From assembly GCF_018613415.1 (NCBI RefSeq), contig NZ_JAGGQG010000006.1, positions 1-64,000 on the forward strand: a stretch of DNA of 64,000 nucleotides. Direction: 5' to 3'. A program made the position numbers and the translations under genes. Of the stretch, positions 34,147-42,585 are shown piece by piece. Position 1 is the stretch's first letter. The number at the start of each line of letters is the position of its first letter. The notes beneath the pieces were generated by a model. The model made no database searches. It worked only from the letters and a program-made list of their open reading frames with translations, and was not told the origin of the DNA. The stretch comes from Bacillus sp. ISL-18 (GTDB taxonomy: Bacteria; Bacillota; Bacilli; Bacillales; Cytobacillaceae).

Positions 34147-34482
34147 TTATTGTTTATAAAGAATAAAGCTCGAGTACCGTTTCGGTATATGCTTCACCCA
34201 GTATTGGTGAAATTCATCCAATACTTGTTTCGCAAACTGGTCACCCTTTCCTTCATCCCTTATTACGCCATAATCTAGTCTGCTTTGATCGGTTGACTCA
34301 CTAAGATGTACACTATTTTCTAAATCCAACTCAATATAGAATTGCACCTCGACTCCTTCCATATTTGTGATGGCAGCAAGATAATTTCCGAATTCTTCAA
34401 TAAGAACTTCGACCATCCATCCATTTTGTTCACATTCTTTTAAAAATTCTTGATATAATCTGATAAAGGTATTTAAATCCAT
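34147..34482 (-). CDS. 111-aa protein of unknown function
   Basis: Acidic soluble protein with an alternating pattern (MVEVLIEEFGNYLAAITNMEGVEVQFYIELDLENSVHLSES ... YWVKHIPKRYSSFILYKQ). ATG 34482 follows AAAGGATGTGG. No known motif was recognised. It lies upstream of the monooxygenase in the same direction, separated by 152 bp with the inverted repeat, so probably a separate unit. Confidence 0.6.
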   Translation of the reverse strand: MDLNTFIRLYQEFLKECEQNGWMVEVLIEEFGNYLAAITNMEGVEVQFYIELDLENSVHLSESTDQSRLDYGVIRDEGKGDQFAKQVLDEFHQYWVKHIPKRYSSFILYKQ

Positions 34483-34689
34483 TTAATTCCCACATCCTTT
34501 ACTGAATGAATGTTGTATATTTTTCGAACCCGGAAAATAAATCACATACAGCATTATCTTATCTGAAGTATAAAGGCGAGATGACCACTATGGTTTTGGT
34601 GCTTCACTTATCAAACTATATGCAAGCAAATAAATGATAAGAAGACCTGCATGATAGATTACATAATTTTTAAAAAGAAAGGAACTTTC

Positions 34690-35937
34690 ATGGAAACACA
34701 ACAACATTCCTTAAGTACTGAAAAAAATAGCCATGCCCTAAAGGTAAATCCAAAATACAATTATTTTCTCTTACTTAGTATCGTTTTTGGTGGCTTTCTT
34801 ATTTTTGGTTTATCAGAAAACATTAAAGGTCCAGCCATTCCAATCATCCAAAATGAACTACATTTAAGTCAGTCACAAATTGGCATTCTACTAGCCTTGA
34901 ATTCTTTAGGCTATTTGCTTGCCTGTTCATTTACATCAGCACTTAGCAATAGAATAGGAATTAAATGGACGGGAGTCATCGCCTTTTTATCTATGGCCCT
35001 AGCCGGGTTTGTTATTTATCTATCAGCCAATTATGCCACTCTCTCTGCTTCGTTCTTTTTACTGTACATTGGAAACGGCGTACTGGAAATTGGTCTGGGA
35101 ATAATGGCGGCACGAATATTCACTAAAAATACGGGTGCGATGATGAACCTATCCCACTTTTTTTATGGGCTTAGTTCAACCTTTGCTCCGACTATTGCCG
35201 CATCGATAATGGGCTGGAATGTACATGGTCAAGAATTGGGGTGGCGCGGGATGTATCTCTTGGTGTTATTATTGTCACTGTTGCCAATTGTTCCCTCGCT
35301 GTTAGGGAAAATCCCAAAAGAAACGCATGAAGTGGAAGAAACTATCTCCTATCAATCTCTAATCCGAGATCCAGTCGCATGGCTAATCGTTGCGGTTCTT
35401 TCTTTCGGCGTGGTCTCAGAGATTGCGATTGGAAGTTGGCTTGTACAGTTTTTGGTAAAAGCCTATAAGTGGAACATTAACGATGCATCTAGGATGTTAT
35501 CGATGTTTTTCCTATTTTTTATGCTCGCCAGACTTTTTTTAGGATCTGTCACTGATAAAATTGGTTTTACCTTATCGATCATTATTGCATCGGCCTTTTC
35601 AGGTATATCTGGCTTTGCTGCGATTTTGACCGGAGAAAAAGGGGCGATTTTATTTGCCATATCAGGGGTTGGGATTGCATTAATATATCCGACTGTCATG
35701 GCACTTTTAGCTAAACGCTACCCAAAAGGTACAGGTACAGCGATTACATTTACTGTTACACTCATGGGGATTGCCAGTGTAATAGGGAATCTGATGATAG
35801 GTTTTATTATCGATTTTGTTAGTAAAATGTTCAATGGTGATAGTGGAGCGGTGAACGAGGTAGTGGGATTACAGGCAGGATACGGGTTTATTGCTTCTCT
35901 TGCTCTTATATGTTCGGTATGCAGTATCATCTTATGA
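34690..35937 (+). CDS. MFS transporter with a disturbed C-terminus
   Basis: 415 aa from ATG 34690 (AAAGGAA upstream). Twelve hydrophobic segments and MFS signatures (SNRIGIKW between helices 2 and 3, GSVTDKIG between 8 and 9), like sugar/FucP-type carriers. The frame ends ICSVCSIIL, but shifting one base near 35932 gives LMILKKKNELI and a stop, a normal charged tail, so a one-base frameshift probably removed about ten residues. The protein is otherwise intact and may still work. Substrate unknown. Confidence 0.8.
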   Translation: METQQHSLSTEKNSHALKVNPKYNYFLLLSIVFGGFLIFGLSENIKGPAIPIIQNELHLSQSQIGILLALNSLGYLLACSFTSALSNRIGIKWTGVIAFLSMALAGFVIYLSANYATLSASFFLLYIGNGVLEIGLGIMAARIFTKNTGAMMNLSHFFYGLSSTFAPTIAASIMGWNVHGQELGWRGMYLLVLLLSLLPIVPSLLGKIPKETHEVEETISYQSLIRDPVAWLIVAVLSFGVVSEIAIGSWLVQFLVKAYKWNINDASRMLSMFFLFFMLARLFLGSVTDKIGFTLSIIIASAFSGISGFAAILTGEKGAILFAISGVGIALIYPTVMALLAKRYPKGTGTAITFTVTLMGIASVIGNLMIGFIIDFVSKMFNGDSGAVNEVVGLQAGYGFIASLALICSVCSIIL

Positions 35938-36016
35938 TCTTAAAAAAGAAAAATGAATTAATTTAATATGTACTGCGGTCTTTTGCTATATACGATTCAA
36001 TCAAGTCTCTTATCAT

Positions 36017-36058
36017 AAAAAAGGTACACCACGGATTAAATTGTGATGTACCTTTTTG
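36017..36058. terminator. bidirectional terminator
   Basis: AAAAAAGGTACA pairs with TGTACCTTTTTT, between the MFS gene and the converging site-2 protease gene. Confidence 0.8.
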
Positions 36059-36091
36059 GGTTGTTTACATTACATTTTTGGGATTACGTTT

Positions 36092-37204
36092 TTACTTATT
36101 CAACTCATTTTGTATTTCTGGATGATTCATGAGGATTTCATTACCATAATAATAACTAATCGTTAGGGCAAGGACTAAACCGATATAAATCAAAAATAAT
36201 TGCAGTTTCGTTTTTTTATCCGTTTTATAATAACTTTTTGTTATCATTATATCTTTTTTATAGGCTGATAATTTTTCTTCTAATTGGTTAAGAATATCTA
36301 AAATAACGGGTTGATTGTAATGAATAGCTTCATCACTCAAATGATAAGTACCAGACAATTGTTGCAAATAAAGATCCTTTTTCATTTTTTCAATTTCCAA
36401 AGTCAGTGTATTTAATAGTTGAGAAATCTCTAAATTTGCGATTTTCCATTTTGATTTTCTAATCATGTCATAAGTCGAATCTAGAGAATGAGATTCTAGA
36501 GAAATATTCTCAATTAGAATTTCTAGTTCTTGCACCTCTAATTGATCATCCTTTAACCGTTTTTGTTTTTTATATAATTTGTACCATTCTCGAGAGCCCA
36601 GAAGGACGATGATAAAACCTATGAAGCTTAATTTATAAATGGAGTAAGCTAATAACAAAATGATTCCTAATCCCCATAGCTTAGTACTAATTCCAGCGGC
36701 AATTCTTCCGCCATCTAATGGAGTAATAGGAATTAGATTAAATAAATTGATCATTCCTCCTAAAATAATTAGAAGCGCCCAGAACGGTTCATGTGTATAA
36801 ACATACAAAGGAATCGCCGGCAAAAAGGATATCAATCCGAATAATGGCCCCATATAGGCTACAAAGCCCTCATCTTTTGCACTTTTTGGCATTTCCTTCA
36901 TCCCAATAACCGCCCCCATAAAAGGAATAAATATAGCTGGGCTTACTGGCAGTTTAATCCTTTTCGCAGCGTAGGCATGACCCATTTCGTGAATGAATAA
37001 TAAATAGACGATCGCAACGGCAAACTCCCAGCCAAAAATGAGGGCGTAGGATCCGAGAGTAATAAACATGCTCAAAAGTGTTTGAAGTTTAAGGAGTTTT
37101 AACACAACGAGAACATATTTTAATTTACCCAATAATATAGCACCAATTGTCCCTAATACGCCAAATGAGGTTTTCTTGCTGCTTTTGATTTTCCTTTTTA
37201 TCAA
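36092..37204 (-). CDS. site-2 protease family (M50) membrane metalloprotease
   Basis: 370 aa from TTG 37204, with GGAGGTG upstream; the frame extends further without support. Zinc motif HEMGH in LLFIHEMGHAYAAK and the third ligand in NLIPITPLDGGRI are both inside membrane helices. A C-terminal soluble coiled region of about 120 residues and one final helix follow (LFLIYIGLVLALTISYYYG). Cleaves transmembrane substrates by family; the target is unknown. Isolated gene. Confidence 0.88.
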   Translation of the reverse strand: MIKRKIKSSKKTSFGVLGTIGAILLGKLKYVLVVLKLLKLQTLLSMFITLGSYALIFGWEFAVAIVYLLFIHEMGHAYAAKRIKLPVSPAIFIPFMGAVIGMKEMPKSAKDEGFVAYMGPLFGLISFLPAIPLYVYTHEPFWALLIILGGMINLFNLIPITPLDGGRIAAGISTKLWGLGIILLLAYSIYKLSFIGFIIVLLGSREWYKLYKKQKRLKDDQLEVQELEILIENISLESHSLDSTYDMIRKSKWKIANLEISQLLNTLTLEIEKMKKDLYLQQLSGTYHLSDEAIHYNQPVILDILNQLEEKLSAYKKDIMITKSYYKTDKKTKLQLFLIYIGLVLALTISYYYGNEILMNHPEIQNELNK

Positions 37205-37430
37205 ACAAACACCTCCTTTAAAAACCATATCAATTGGATAAGTCGAAAAAGAAATTACTTCTATATCTATTATACAAGAAGTAATGGGAAAATAAGTTAA
37301 TAATAGATAAAACAAGTAGATAAATCAGCCGAGTATGAATTTGCTCCAACTCATGTGCGGGGCATCTTTGAATAGTAGAATCATCTTATAAAATTTTCAA
37401 TAAACTAAGGACAACAATCAAAATGGTTGT

Positions 37431-37458
37431 TGACAAATAAAGTTATTTGCATTAATAT
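37431..37458 (+). promoter_or_regulatory. sigma-A promoter of mhqR
   Basis: TTGACA at 37431-37436, 16-bp spacer, TAATAT at 37453-37458, abutting an MhqR-type box. Confidence 0.75.
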
Positions 37459-37476
37459 TATCTCATATTCAAGATA
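37459..37476. promoter_or_regulatory. MhqR-type box 1
   Basis: TATCTCATATTCAAGATA, close to the known MhqR operator TATCTCGAATTCGAGATA. It sits right after the -10 box of mhqR, fitting autorepression. Confidence 0.75.
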
Positions 37477-37508
37477 TATTAATTCAAGATTTATGGGAGG
37501 TGAGGTAA

Positions 37509-37931
37509 ATGGGGAAGAAATGCACGAATTTACCCTTTCTACAATTAATGCAAACATCAAAAGCAGTCCATGATCGAATGAAGGAAGAAATGTCAAAAAA
37601 CAAGTTAAATATTACGGAATTCTCGGTTTTGGAAGTCCTTTACCAAAAAGGGAAACAAACCATCCAGCAGATTGGGAATTGCATCTTAATCTCAAGTGGT
37701 TCCATGACCTATGTGATAGATAAGTTAGAACAAAAAGGTTTATTAAATCGAAGTGACTGCCCTAATGATCGAAGAGCAATCCATGTTTCATTAACTGATA
37801 AAGGAAATGAATTTATGGATAAAATAATGCCTAACTATCATCAGCTAGTGGATGATATGTTTGATTCGTTAAATTCCGAAGAAGCAGAGACAATGGTTCA
37901 CTTGTTGAAAAAGGTAAGGAATAAAGTTTAA
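37509..37931 (+). CDS. mhqR: MarR-family regulator, MhqR-like
   Basis: 140 aa winged-helix repressor: NITEFSVLEVLYQKGKQTIQQIGNCILISSGSMTYVIDKLEQKGLLNRSDCPNDRRAIHVSLTDKG covers the DNA-binding domain, with the MarR signature DRR. In B. subtilis MhqR represses dioxygenase, DoxX and reductase genes and is released by quinones. Here it is followed by DoxX and dioxygenase genes, each with a matching box, so the same circuit is very likely. Confidence 0.88.
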   Translation: MGKKCTNLPFLQLMQTSKAVHDRMKEEMSKNKLNITEFSVLEVLYQKGKQTIQQIGNCILISSGSMTYVIDKLEQKGLLNRSDCPNDRRAIHVSLTDKGNEFMDKIMPNYHQLVDDMFDSLNSEEAETMVHLLKKVRNKV

Positions 37932-37945
37932 TTTTTTTAAATAAA

Positions 37946-37963
37946 TATCTCGGATTCGAGATA
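37946..37963. promoter_or_regulatory. MhqR-type box 2
   Basis: TATCTCGGATTCGAGATA, one base from the B. subtilis operator, 23 bp before mhqP. Confidence 0.85.
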
Positions 37964-37985
37964 AAAAACTTAGGAGGATTTTAAG

Positions 37986-38384
37986 ATGATAAATATTGGT
38001 TTATTAATTATTCGTTTAGTAATCGGTTTACTTTTTGTAGGTCACGGTGCACAGAAATTGTTTGGCTGGTTCGGCGGGTACGGTTTAAAAGGAACAGGTG
38101 GATGGTTTGAGTCGATTGGAATGAAGCCAGGTGTAACCATGGCGTTTTTCGCAGGATTAGCTGAACTTGTTGGCGGAATATTGTTTGCTGTTGGTCTTCT
38201 AACGCCCCTAGCTGGTATCATCATTGCGGGAACTATGGTAATGGCAATTGTGAAGGTGCATGGTGCTAATGGGTTATGGGCAACGTCCAATGGCTATGAA
38301 TATAACTTAACCTTATTTGCGGTGACGATTGGTGTAGCGCTAATAGGTCCTGGTAAATATGCTTTAGACACATTTTTATTTTAA
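37986..38384 (+). CDS. mhqP: DoxX-family membrane protein, MhqP-like
   Basis: 132 aa, four membrane helices: [68 protein letters not shown] and a C-terminal helix. The DoxX pattern RxxxGxxFxxHGxQKLFG is clear. Associated with quinone and thiol stress resistance in Bacillus. TAGGAGG lies before ATG 37986. Confidence 0.88.
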   Translation: MINIGLLIIRLVIGLLFVGHGAQKLFGWFGGYGLKGTGGWFESIGMKPGVTMAFFAGLAELVGGILFAVGLLTPLAGIIIAGTMVMAIVKVHGANGLWATSNGYEYNLTLFAVTIGVALIGPGKYALDTFLF

Positions 38385-38385
38385 A

Positions 38386-38403
38386 TATCTTGAAGTAGAG
38401 ATT
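38386..38403. promoter_or_regulatory. MhqR-type box 3
   Basis: TATCTTGAAGTAGAGATT, 13-14 of 18 positions like the operator, directly after the mhqP stop and 84 bp before mhqO. It is more degenerate than boxes 1 and 2. Confidence 0.55.
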
Positions 38404-38486
38404 TTTAAATTTTAATAAAAATCTTAGGTTTTAATGTCTGAACTAGGAACAAAATAAACTATCCTATTAAAAAGGAGTGTTCGACT

Positions 38487-39428
38487 ATGACTAAAAAAAT
38501 AATGGGGATTCACCATATAACTGCGATTGTCGGTCATCCTCAAGAGAATGTTGATTTTTACGCTGGAGTTTTAGGGTTACGTTTAGTCAAACAAACAGTT
38601 AATTTTGATGATCCAGAGACCTATCACCTGTACTTCGGGAATGAAGGTGGAAAACCAGGAACTATTATTACTTTCTTTCCATGGGCTGGTGCTCGCCAAG
38701 GAATCATTGGTGACGGTCAGGTAGGCGTTACTTCCTATGTCGTTCCAAAGGGTACATTTAAATTTTGGGAACAACGACTTGAAACGTTCCAAATTTCTTT
38801 TACGAAAATGGAACGTTTTGGGGAGCAATATCTGGAATTCGATGATCCCCATGGTCTTCACTTAGAATTAGTGGAAAGAGAAGAAGGGGAAATCAATCCA
38901 TGGAGCTTTGGTGAAGTAACATCAGAGGTCGCTATCAAAGGGTTTGGCGGAGCGACTTTATTATCAACCCAGCCTAACAAAACGGCTGAATTGTTAGAAA
39001 AGGTATTAGGTCTTGAAGTAATCGGGAATGAGGGGGATTTCACTCGGTTTCGCTCTACCGCCGATATTGGTAATGTGATCGACCTTAAATTAACGCCGAT
39101 TGGACGCGGACAAATGGGTGTGGGAACTGTACACCACATTGCCTGGCGGGCAGTGGACAACCAAGACCAATTGGATTGGAAACAGCATGTTGCAGCGAAT
39201 GGATATGGAGTCACTCCTGTTAAAGACAGAAATTATTTTAATGCGGTTTATTTTAGGGAACATGGCGAAATACTATTTGAAATTGCAACGGATCCTCCAG
39301 GTTTCGCACTTGATGAATCATACGAAACGATGGGTGAAAAATTAATGCTGCCCGAACAGTATGAACCATATAGAGGTCAAATTGAGAGAGGCTTGCTGCC
39401 TTTTGAAGTAAGAAATTTAGATGCTTGA
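38487..39428 (+). CDS. mhqO: ring-cleaving dioxygenase, MhqO/MhqA-like
   Basis: 313 aa, two VOC halves of about 150 residues: MGIHHITAIVGHPQENVDFYAGVLGLRLVKQTVNFDDPETYHLYFGNE and VGTVHHIAWRAVDNQDQL. Metal ligands are the His of HHIT, His of HHIAW and the Glu in EILFEIATDPPG. Family members protect against hydroquinones by extradiol-type ring opening. ATG 38487 follows AAGGAG. Third gene of the mhq cluster. Confidence 0.88.
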   Translation: MTKKIMGIHHITAIVGHPQENVDFYAGVLGLRLVKQTVNFDDPETYHLYFGNEGGKPGTIITFFPWAGARQGIIGDGQVGVTSYVVPKGTFKFWEQRLETFQISFTKMERFGEQYLEFDDPHGLHLELVEREEGEINPWSFGEVTSEVAIKGFGGATLLSTQPNKTAELLEKVLGLEVIGNEGDFTRFRSTADIGNVIDLKLTPIGRGQMGVGTVHHIAWRAVDNQDQLDWKQHVAANGYGVTPVKDRNYFNAVYFREHGEILFEIATDPPGFALDESYETMGEKLMLPEQYEPYRGQIERGLLPFEVRNLDA

Positions 39429-39636
39429 CGACCCTATCTTGAAAAATAATAAAAAGAGGGTAGTCAATGGCCTTGATTGACTACCCAAGTTTGAAAAATA
39501 ATTCAATGAAGGTAGACAATAACCTTGATTAACGACCTAAGTTTGAAAAATAATTCAATGAAGGTAGACAATAGCCCTGATTGACGACCCAAGCACGAAA
39601 AATAATTCAATGACAGTTATCAATAACCCCTTGGCT
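39427..39636. repeat. tandem repeat, four units of 52 bp
   Basis: The marker GAAAAATAAT recurs at 39441, 39493, 39545 and 39597, exactly 52 bp apart. Each unit also carries a variant of AATGAAGGTAGACAATAACC and TTGACGACCC. The first unit can form a hairpin, GGGTAGTCAA / TTGACTACCC; later units are degenerate. It lies just after the mhqO stop. No coding potential. Confidence 0.85.
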
Positions 39637-39680
39637 ACCCAAATTACATTATTTATTACTTACGAGAATTTAATCCACAA

Positions 39681-39718
39681 AAAATGGGACCTCTTTAAAA
39701 GATGTCCCGTTTTTATTT
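39681..39718. terminator. intrinsic terminator
   Basis: AAAAATGGGAC ... GTCCCGTTTTTATT with an inner CTTT/AAAG pairing, between mhqO and the converging EamA gene. Confidence 0.8.
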
Positions 39719-39800
39719 TTTAAAATTGGTTAATTGTTTTAAAACAAAGATACGATCATTCTTTTATTCAAACCAGTCACCATTTAGGCGTGTAACTAAG

Positions 39801-40697
39801 TTAATAGTCAATTGTCATCCCTACTGTTTTCTTTTTACCTAAAAAATTTACCAATAACACACCCGAAACTGTAACAATTCCTCCAACAATTGAGAGAGTA
39901 CTTGGAAGCTCTTGAAGCCATACCCAAGCCACTATAATCGCGAATACAGGTTCAATGTAAAGAAGAGTTGAAACCGAGCTTGCATTTCCCATAGATAGAG
40001 CAATGGCCCAAGTTACATAAGCTATACCTGCTGGGAAAATTCCTACATAAATCGCTGACAAATTGGCTTCTAACGTCGCATGTTGAATTCCCTCAATCAG
40101 ACCTGGTGAGAAAAATAAAAATGGCAGCGTTCCAGCCCAGGTAACATAAGCGGTTAATTCAATCGGTTTGTAGCGAGTAAAAAGTGGTTTTTGTAAAACA
40201 AAGAAAACAGAAGTTGCTAACGCAGCAACTAATACAAAGATAATTCCTGGTGAAAAAGTCAATGTGTCATTTGAACCGATGGTAATAATAGCAATACCTG
40301 CAAAACCAATAAAAAGTCCAATCCAACCCATTCGTTCAAGCCGCTCTTTTAGGACAAATATCGCTATAATGGTCGTAAAAATGGGCGAAGATGCTATAAG
40401 CATAGCAGCTGTTCCGGCAGAAATAGTTTGCGAACCAAAGGTTACCCCAATATGATAGGTACTAATACCAATCCATCCCAAAAGTAAAAGCCGTATCCAG
40501 TCTTGCTTGGCTGGTAAGCGAAATTTCACTCCGGGAATGAGTGCATATAGGACAAATGAGAAAGAGGCAATTAAATAGCGAAATAAAACCAAATGGCAAG
40601 AAGAATAACCACCTTGCAAACTGGCACGGATGGCAGCGAATGCAGATCCCCAGATAATTACCGTTATCATTGCCATAAGAAAAGCTTTTTTATTCAT
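39801..40697 (-). CDS. EamA/DMT-family transporter
   Basis: 298 aa from ATG 40697 (AAAGGGG upstream). Ten membrane helices in two EamA halves: AMITVIIWGSAFAAIRASL ... and FVLVAALATSVFFVLQKPLF ... with IEPVFAIIVAWVWLQE near the end. Exports metabolites such as amino acids in this superfamily; the substrate is unknown. Confidence 0.85.
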   Translation of the reverse strand: MNKKAFLMAMITVIIWGSAFAAIRASLQGGYSSCHLVLFRYLIASFSFVLYALIPGVKFRLPAKQDWIRLLLLGWIGISTYHIGVTFGSQTISAGTAAMLIASSPIFTTIIAIFVLKERLERMGWIGLFIGFAGIAIITIGSNDTLTFSPGIIFVLVAALATSVFFVLQKPLFTRYKPIELTAYVTWAGTLPFLFFSPGLIEGIQHATLEANLSAIYVGIFPAGIAYVTWAIALSMGNASSVSTLLYIEPVFAIIVAWVWLQELPSTLSIVGGIVTVSGVLLVNFLGKKKTVGMTIDY

Positions 40698-40857
40698 AAA
40701 AATCCCCTTTATCATAGAAACTCTTTCTATTTATGCGCTTTTTATTATACCATTTTTCAGTAAATTAAAATTATTTATAAAAGTAACAATATGGAATGAA
40801 AAATGGCTTTTTGCAGAAGATAATATAGCAACAGGAAAACAAAAGGGAGGTACTAAA

Positions 40858-41070
40858 ATGCCCAAAGTAGAAGTTTCTTGTGCGATTTCGAACTGTACTT
40901 TTTATGGAGATGGAAATGTTTGTACTGCTGATAAGATTATGGTTGAACTAGATAGGCATGCACGATATGATACCGAAATGTCTGCTGAGTTAGGTGAAAA
41001 GAATCATCAAGATATAGCTGGTCATTCAGCGGAGACTTGTTGTAAAACGTTTAAACCAAAGCATAACTGA
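40858..41070 (+). CDS. DUF1540 small cysteine protein
   Basis: 70 aa from ATG 40858 with AAGGGAGG upstream; the open frame runs far upstream but that part is antisense to the EamA gene. Conserved DUF1540 cysteines: VSCAISNCTFYGDGNVCTADKIMVE and a final ETCCKTF. Probably binds a metal. Common in spore-formers; function unknown. Confidence 0.85.
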   Translation: MPKVEVSCAISNCTFYGDGNVCTADKIMVELDRHARYDTEMSAELGEKNHQDIAGHSAETCCKTFKPKHN

Positions 41071-41073
41071 TTT

Positions 41074-41106
41074 GAAAGCATTCATCGTAATTGGTGAATG
41101 CTTTTC
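41074..41106 (+). terminator. intrinsic terminator
   Basis: GAAAGCATTCATC, loop GTAATT, GGTGAATGCTTTTC. Confidence 0.8.
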
Positions 41107-41378
41107 AGATTAATGAAATTAACAATAAATGTTAATCCATTTAATTAATTTCGACGACCTTTTACAAACTCCCAAAAAGGTAAAACTGCATTGCTCCTAA
41201 TAAATGCAACAATACGACCCTTCTCCGACTATCCGGAGGATTGCAAATTTTTTGGGTATGCCCACTGGGTATATCCTTTTTTATTTCTTATGTTGTTTTT
41301 CTAGATATACGAACATAGAACAACAAATTGTGGAAAAAATGTATATGATAAGCTCGATTATATAAATGAGGTGACAGC
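41107..41378. other. opuA upstream region
   Basis: 272 bp without a gene. It contains an inverted repeat TGTTGTT (41291-41297) / AACAACA (41319-41325) and GGGTATGCCCACTGGGTATA near 41254. A regulator site for osmotic control is possible, but the promoter could not be assigned. Confidence 0.35.
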
Positions 41379-42584
41379 ATGAATCCCTACATAGAGGTTA
41401 GAAGCGTCTCTAAGATTTTTGGTAATAATCCAAAAGCAGCCATTGATTTATTAAAACAAGGGAGGACCAAAAAAGAAATATTGAAAGCAACAGGACAGAC
41501 GGTAGGGGTAAAGAATGTTTCCTTTGAAATTTATCCTGGTGAGATTTTTGTTATTATGGGTTTATCTGGAAGTGGAAAATCCACCTTAATACGCATGTTT
41601 AATCGGCTGATTGATCCGACAATCGGTGAGATCTTGATTGAAAATGAAGATATCGTAAAGATGAACGACGCAAGGCTGAGGGAAGTAAGACAGAAAAAAA
41701 TCAGCATGGTGTTTCAGAACTTTGCGTTGTTTCCTCATAAAACTATCTTAGAAAATACGGAGTATGGACTAGAAATTCAGAAGGTTCCCCCAGAACAACG
41801 AAAGGAAAAAGGACTACGAGCACTGGAAGTTGTCGGGTTAAAAGGGTATGAAAATCAGCTGCCTAAACAATTGAGCGGCGGCATGCAGCAAAGGGTGGGG
41901 TTAGCAAGGGCTCTAGCAAGTGACACCGCTGTGATATTGATGGACGAAGCCTTCAGTGCGCTTGATCCCTTAATCCGGAAAGATATGCAGGATGAATTAC
42001 TGGAGATCCAAGAAAAATACAAAAAAACAATTATTTTTATCACCCATGATTTAGATGAGGCATTGAGAATTGGAGACCGGATTGCCTTAATGAAGGATGG
42101 CAGTGTCATACAGCTGGGAACACCTGAACAAATTTTAATGAATCCGGCTAATGAATTTGTCGAGAAGTTTGTGGAGGATGTAAACTTATCCAAAATTTTA
42201 ACTGCCTCCCATGTCATGAAGCGGGCAGAAAAAATAGGGGTCGACCGCGGTCCGCGGGTGGCATTGGAAATCATGCGGAAACAGGGGTATTCCAGTATAT
42301 TTGTCGTGGATCGTAATCGGAAATTATTGGGAGCAATTACTGCAGAACAAGCGCGTCAGGCAATTGAGCATAATCAAACGATTGCGGAAGTGATGACAAC
42401 GGATATTCCAACGGTTTCTGGTGATACATTTTTGACTGATCTGATGGATGTAATGGCAACAGCGAGTCTGCCCATTTCTGTCATTGACGAAAACAACCGT
42501 CTAGTAGGAATTGTTATTCGCGGAGCCGTCATTGGAGCTTTAGCAGGAAATAAAGATTCCTTGAACGATTTGGAGGGTGAATAA
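41379..42584 (+). CDS. opuAA: glycine betaine ABC importer ATPase
   Basis: 401 aa. Walker A GLSGSGKST at residues 61-69, signature LSGGMQQRVGLARAL, Walker B VILMDEAFSALDP, switch His in FITHDLDEA; then two CBS domains (about 270-395), which sense ionic strength or second messengers in OpuA-type systems. The N-terminal DLLKQGRTKKEILKATGQTVGV insert is typical of the quaternary-amine family. Encodes the motor for betaine uptake in osmoprotection. ATG 41379 follows GAGGTGAC; the permease gene starts one base after the stop. Confidence 0.92.
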   Translation: MNPYIEVRSVSKIFGNNPKAAIDLLKQGRTKKEILKATGQTVGVKNVSFEIYPGEIFVIMGLSGSGKSTLIRMFNRLIDPTIGEILIENEDIVKMNDARLREVRQKKISMVFQNFALFPHKTILENTEYGLEIQKVPPEQRKEKGLRALEVVGLKGYENQLPKQLSGGMQQRVGLARALASDTAVILMDEAFSALDPLIRKDMQDELLEIQEKYKKTIIFITHDLDEALRIGDRIALMKDGSVIQLGTPEQILMNPANEFVEKFVEDVNLSKILTASHVMKRAEKIGVDRGPRVALEIMRKQGYSSIFVVDRNRKLLGAITAEQARQAIEHNQTIAEVMTTDIPTVSGDTFLTDLMDVMATASLPISVIDENNRLVGIVIRGAVIGALAGNKDSLNDLEGE

Positions 42585-42585
42585 G

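Noticed and set aside
39427..39636. CRISPR array at the 52-bp repeats
   Set aside because: Units are contiguous and diverged, with no unique spacers, and no cas genes are present.
40630..40857. Upstream part of the long frame ending in the DUF1540 gene
   Set aside because: Antisense to the EamA transporter; the real start is ATG 40858 with AAGGGAGG.
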